Shown one piece after another: positions 60,648-64,000 of a DNA stretch of 64,000 nt; positions within the stretch are counted from its first letter, which is position 1, and the number at the start of each line of letters is the position of its first letter. The position numbers were made by a program, and so were the translations under genes. The DNA is from JAGWRI01 sp035700805 (GTDB lineage Bacteria; Gemmatimonadota; Gemmatimonadetes; Gemmatimonadales; Gemmatimonadaceae), in assembly GCA_035700805.1 (NCBI GenBank), contig DASSOG010000026.1:1-64000 (forward strand), in the 5' to 3' direction. A model generated the notes under the pieces. The model saw only the letters and a program-made list of their open reading frames with translations. It was not told where the DNA came from and did no database searches.

Positions 60648-62170
60648 CGGCCGGGTGAAGGTGTGGAAGTGGTGAGCGGGGCGAGGGCTTCGCCGTGGAT
60701 GCCGAGGACGCCTGCGTCGTGCGCGAGTTGCGCGACCGCCGTGCGCCACTGCCAGCGGGACTGCACGGCCTGTGCGCGGGCACCCGCCAGGGCGGTCTGG
60801 GCCACGAGCAGGTCGATGATGCTGCCGACGCCTTCGGTGTAGCGGCCGCGCGCCACCTGCTCCGATTGCTGCGCGCTGGCCAGGAGGTCCGTGGCGGTGC
60901 GCACCCGCTGGGCGGCGGTGCGCATGCCGTAGTAGGAGGTGAACACCTGCAGGGCCACCTGCTGTCGCGTGAGTTCGGTGCGCGCGTTGGCGGCGGCGAG
61001 CTGGGCGTCGGCGGCGCGCACGTCGTACGAGTGGCTGAAGCCCGTGAACAGCGGCACGGAGATGCCGAAGTTCAGTGTATAGCTGTTGCCGGCGAATCCG
61101 GAGAGGTTCGACTCCGTGTGTCCGCCCGTGGCGGTGAGCGCCAGCGAGGGCAGGGCGGTGGCGCGCACCTGACGGAGCTGGGCGGCGGCGGCACGGGCCT
61201 GCGTGCGGGCCTGCTGGAGTTCGGGCCGGTCGCGCGTGGCGAGGTCGATGAGCGAATCCACGGAGGCCGTGACGGCGTCCATCGCGGAGGTATCGGGCGC
61301 TGCTTCGTCGGGCAGGTCGATGGACGTACTGGCGGGAAGCCCCATGGCGACGGCGAGCGCCCCGCGAGTCACGCTGAGCTGGCCTTCGAACGTCTCCAGG
61401 TCCAACTGGGCCTGCGAGCGCGCGGTGCGCGCCTGCAGGACGTCCGCGATGGTGGCGAGCCCGACGTCGTGGCGGTCGTTGGCAGCGGCGAGGTTGGCGG
61501 TCGCCTCGGCCACGGCGGTGCGCTGCGCGTCGCGCAGGGCCCGCGTGGCGAGATATGAAAATACAGATGTCTCGACCGCCAGCACCGTGTTCTGGATGGT
61601 GGCGTTGTGGGCGAGGCCCGCGGCCATGGCCGTCTGGCGGGCCGCGTCAATGCCCCCGGCCCGCGCGCCGAAGTCAAACACCAGGTACGACAGCGAGACC
61701 GACGGCCCGTACTGCGTGCGCTCGCCGGCCAGGCGTCCGGGGACGGCAATGGAACGCGAACGCGTGACGCTCGCGCCGGCGCTCACGTCCGGATACCACG
61801 CGCCCTTGGCCGCGCCGTAGGCGTCGGCCGATGCCCGCGCCTGCGCCCAGGAGAGTCGCGTGGCGGGATTGTTGCGCAGGGCGATGTCCACCGCGTCGGC
61901 CAGCGTAAGCTGGTCCAGCACCTGCGCGGCGACGGGCGCGTGTCCGGTGGAGTCCTGGCGCATCGCGTCGGCTTCGGCGTGCGAGGTGGGCGCGGGGGTG
62001 TTCACCGAGGCGGGCGGCACCCAGTACGCATTGGGGCGGGGCGGCGCGCCGGGACGGCCTTCAATAGAAGGCGTGCCGACGCAGCCCACCAGCACCAGCG
62101 CAACCGTCGCGAGGAGCGGGAGGCGCGTCACGGCGCAAAGGGCGCGGAATTCGCCGGCGCGGTGGTGCAT
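60644..62170 (-). CDS. outer-membrane efflux channel, TolC/OprM family lipoprotein
   Basis: A 508-residue protein with a lipoprotein-type N-terminus (LPLLATVALVLVGC). The OEP repeats are visible twice: LTLADAVDIALRNNPATRLS with AYGAAKGAWYPDVSAGASVT, and later RPELQQARTQARAAAAQLRQ with ATALPSLALTATGGHTESN; the barrel end YTLNFGISVPLFTGFSHSYD and the coiled coils ASAQQSEQVARGRYTEGVGS are classical. It forms the trimeric exit duct of the RND pump. The start could also be a GTG at 62131 that would give a shorter signal peptide. First gene of the three-gene efflux operon. Confidence 0.94.
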   Translation of the reverse strand: MHHRAGEFRALCAVTRLPLLATVALVLVGCVGTPSIEGRPGAPPRPNAYWVPPASVNTPAPTSHAEADAMRQDSTGHAPVAAQVLDQLTLADAVDIALRNNPATRLSWAQARASADAYGAAKGAWYPDVSAGASVTRSRSIAVPGRLAGERTQYGPSVSLSYLVFDFGARAGGIDAARQTAMAAGLAHNATIQNTVLAVETSVFSYLATRALRDAQRTAVAEATANLAAANDRHDVGLATIADVLQARTARSQAQLDLETFEGQLSVTRGALAVAMGLPASTSIDLPDEAAPDTSAMDAVTASVDSLIDLATRDRPELQQARTQARAAAAQLRQVRATALPSLALTATGGHTESNLSGFAGNSYTLNFGISVPLFTGFSHSYDVRAADAQLAAANARTELTRQQVALQVFTSYYGMRTAAQRVRTATDLLASAQQSEQVARGRYTEGVGSIIDLLVAQTALAGARAQAVQSRWQWRTAVAQLAHDAGVLGIHGEALAPLTTSTPSPGR

Positions 62171-62741
62171 GATCGTGTCGAGGGCATCGGTTTGTGCCGG
62201 GGGGTCAGGCGGCGGACCAACTCATTCCGGATCGGGCCCCGATTGGAATCGGTGGGCAACCCGGGGATGGACGAGATGGGATGGAAAGTAGCGTCGGGTA
62301 CCGCGACGCCGCGCGCCGGCGGGCGATACCGCACGCGATCCATCGCGGCGCCCTCCAGCCAGGCCCCAGCCAGGCCCCGGCCAAGCCCCGGCCCCGGCCA
62401 GGCCCCGACCAAGGTGCGCGCAAGAAATTCACGTTCCTGTGGGAATTCGTTCCGCGTACGCCCCGGCGAGTTGAACTCATCGCCGGCGGCTGCAAGGGCA
62501 TTGGCCGTGTTCGTTTCCGTCACTCCAGAGCAAAAACCGCGAACCCGGACGGGCGGGAATCCCCCCCAAACACGCACCTGAAAGTACGCTGATCCCGCGC
62601 TCGCCGGATCCGGGTTGTCCTGCACTTGCTCTGTACGACTGGCCCTGTGGAACTGTTGGTGGGCCGGTTTTCATGGCCCTCCGCATGATGAGACCCACCC
62701 TTCCCCGGATCCGTCACTGCCCGCAACCGGCGCCTGCAAAC
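62171..62741. other. intergenic region of about 570 bases upstream of the efflux operon
   Basis: No gene is recognised. It should carry the promoter of the TolC-adaptor-pump operon (read leftwards) and the end of the MFS gene's transcript. It contains a GC-rich 11-base tandem repeat (62359-62414). Open frames on both strands here lack family similarity or ribosome sites. No TetR or MarR regulator gene is next to the operon. Confidence 0.55.
62359..62414. repeat. 11-base GC-rich imperfect tandem repeat
   Basis: Units read CCAGGCCCCAG, CCAGGCCCCGG, CCAAGCCCCGG, a short CCCCGG, CCAGGCCCCGA and a partial CCAAGG. Four near-complete copies differ by one or two bases. The repeat is 190 bases upstream of the TolC-like start and is prone to slippage. 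Confidence 0.8.
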
Positions 62742-64000
62742 TCAGCCTCCAGCGGCTTCCGGGGCGGCTGGGGCCCCCGCGTCATGGGCCCGGTAGATGG
62801 GGTCAACCAGCGCGCGGAACCTGGGCGTCCACAGGCCAAAGGCCAGACCGCCGGCCAGGCAGGCCAGCCCGCTGAGGAGCACGGTGGCGCTGGCGCCGAT
62901 GCGGCTGGCGATGATGCCCGCGGCCAGGCTGCCCAGCGGGAGCGTCCCCAGGAAGGCCATGGTATAGAAGGCCATCACCCGTCCGCGCAGCCGCTCCTCG
63001 ACCACCGTCTGGAGCAGCGTGTTGGCTGACGCCATGGCCACCATCATGCCCGCCCCTGCCACGGGGAGCACGGCCAGGGAAACCCAGGTGACCGTGGACT
63101 GCGAGAATGCGACCAGCCCGGCGCCGAAGGCCGCGATGGCAATGGCAATCACCCGTTCGAGCCCGGTGACGGACGTCCGGGCCGCCAGGTACAGCGCGCC
63201 GCCGACCGCCCCGACGCCGGCGGAGGTCATCAGGATGCCGTAGGTGTGCGCCCCGCCGTGCAGCACGTCCCGCGCGATGGCCGGCAGGAGCACCTGATAC
63301 GGCATTCCGGTGGCGGCAACCAGCGCAATCACGAGCAGCAGCGAACGTACGGGGACGAAGCGGACCACGTAGCGGAGGCCATCGCGCAGCTCGTCCAGCA
63401 TGCGGGTGCGGACTGCGCGGGCGGATGCCGGGTGCACGTGCATGGCCAGCAGCGATCCGATGACCGCCAGGTATGACACCGCATCGAGCGTGAAGCACCA
63501 GCCCTCGCCCACGAGGGCGATCAGGACGCCGCCAATGGACGGACCAATGATGCGCGCGCCATTGACCATCATGGAGTTCATGGCGATGGCATTGGACAGG
63601 TCGCGTCGGTGGTCCACCATCTTGACCACGAACGCCTGCCGCGTGGGGGTGTCGAACGAATTGATCATGCCCTGCAGGACCTGGAGCGCGATGATGTCCC
63701 CGACGGTGATGACGTGCGAGAGGGCGAGCACCGCCAGCGCCGCCGATTGCAGCATGGACGCGGCCTGCGTGACCATCAGGATCCGGTGCTGGTTCCAGCG
63801 GTCCACGAGCACCCCGGTGAACGGCGCCAGGATGAGCATCGGGATCTGGCCGGAGAATCCCACGACGCCCAGCATCAGCGCGGATCCCGTGAGCCGGTAC
63901 ACCAGCCACGCCGTGGCCACGCGCGTGATCCATGTGCCGATGAGCGAGACGGTCTGGCCGCCGAAGAACAGGCGGTAGTTGCGCGAGCGCAGGGCCCGGG
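62742..64000 (-). CDS. MFS transporter, enterobactin-exporter (EntS)-like (5' end outside window)
   Basis: A protein of more than 419 residues; the reading frame runs off the right edge, so the start codon is not in view. The N-terminal part in view, ALRSRNYRLFFGGQTVSLIG then TWITRVATAWLVYRLTGSAL, is the opening of the EntS-like/MFS_3 group (NYR.FF.GQ..S.IG.W....A..WLVY.LT). Twelve hydrophobic segments follow; the loop APFTGVLVDRWNQHRILMVT is the MFS signature between helices 2 and 3. The gene ends with a Pro/Ala-rich tail. Drug or siderophore export is possible. It is on the same strand as the RND operon but 570 bases upstream. Confidence 0.9.
   Translation of the reverse strand, partial: RALRSRNYRLFFGGQTVSLIGTWITRVATAWLVYRLTGSALMLGVVGFSGQIPMLILAPFTGVLVDRWNQHRILMVTQAASMLQSAALAVLALSHVITVGDIIALQVLQGMINSFDTPTRQAFVVKMVDHRRDLSNAIAMNSMMVNGARIIGPSIGGVLIALVGEGWCFTLDAVSYLAVIGSLLAMHVHPASARAVRTRMLDELRDGLRYVVRFVPVRSLLLVIALVAATGMPYQVLLPAIARDVLHGGAHTYGILMTSAGVGAVGGALYLAARTSVTGLERVIAIAIAAFGAGLVAFSQSTVTWVSLAVLPVAGAGMMVAMASANTLLQTVVEERLRGRVMAFYTMAFLGTLPLGSLAAGIIASRIGASATVLLSGLACLAGGLAFGLWTPRFRALVDPIYRAHDAGAPAAPEAAGG

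Overview
The window is high-GC bacterial DNA. Hand counts of single 60-base lines give about 70-73% G+C in ordinary genes and 50-53% in parts of one island at 41.8-45.6 kb. Many genes are packed in 1-4 nt overlapping operons. Several large MacB/FtsX-type permeases of the ADOP kind occur, often with PadR regulators. There is a periplasmic tricorn-like protease, a DUF4142 protein and a full cytochrome c maturation operon. This mix suggests a Gemmatimonadota or Acidobacteriota member. That placement is an inference from gene content, since there is no rRNA here.

Layout. 1-212 is the 3' end of an ADOP permease. A Uma2-family gene (241-831, minus) is divergent from a four-gene alpha-glucan operon (994-10343): GlgE, a TreS-maltokinase fusion, GlgX and GlgB. 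Together these can turn trehalose into maltose-1-phosphate and then branched glucan. Next come a Mg2+ P-type ATPase and an MscS channel (10374-14129, minus). An aminotransferase and an ornithine-cyclodeaminase-like reductase (14224-16345, plus) converge on an ALDH7-type dehydrogenase. Then follow a SMUG1-like glycosylase, small membrane proteins, a secreted esterase and an SRPBCC lipoprotein. 21.5-27.6 kb is an ADOP/PadR region with one intact PadR-ADOP pair, one solitary ADOP, and the decayed relic of another PadR-ADOP pair.

27.6-38.2 kb holds acetate kinase, a Cys-rich SufR-like regulator divergent from a DUF4142 gene, and a translationally coupled operon read leftwards from 36299: TetR, outer-membrane lipoprotein-sorting protein, two FtsX permeases, ATPase and outer-membrane protein. 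A perfect palindromic operator lies in front of it. A hipBA pair follows with AT-rich inverted repeats upstream. 38349-41720 is a tricorn-like protease. 41.8-45.2 kb is a lower-GC cassette: a small secreted six-cysteine peptide, a membrane-anchored DsbA-like protein and an ADOP permease. This is the best candidate here for an undescribed system.

45.6-54.2 kb holds two methyltransferases, a glycosyltransferase and the ccmABCDEFGH operon (minus), including a tiny ccmD. 54.3-56.1 kb holds a fasciclin protein divergent from a CarH/LitR-like MerR regulator whose cobalamin-contacting residues are replaced, with a repeat-rich shared promoter between them, and a small WYL protein. 56.3-62.2 kb is an RND efflux operon (pump, adaptor, TolC-like channel). 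The window ends inside an MFS transporter. No tRNA, rRNA, CRISPR array or insertion sequence was recognised.
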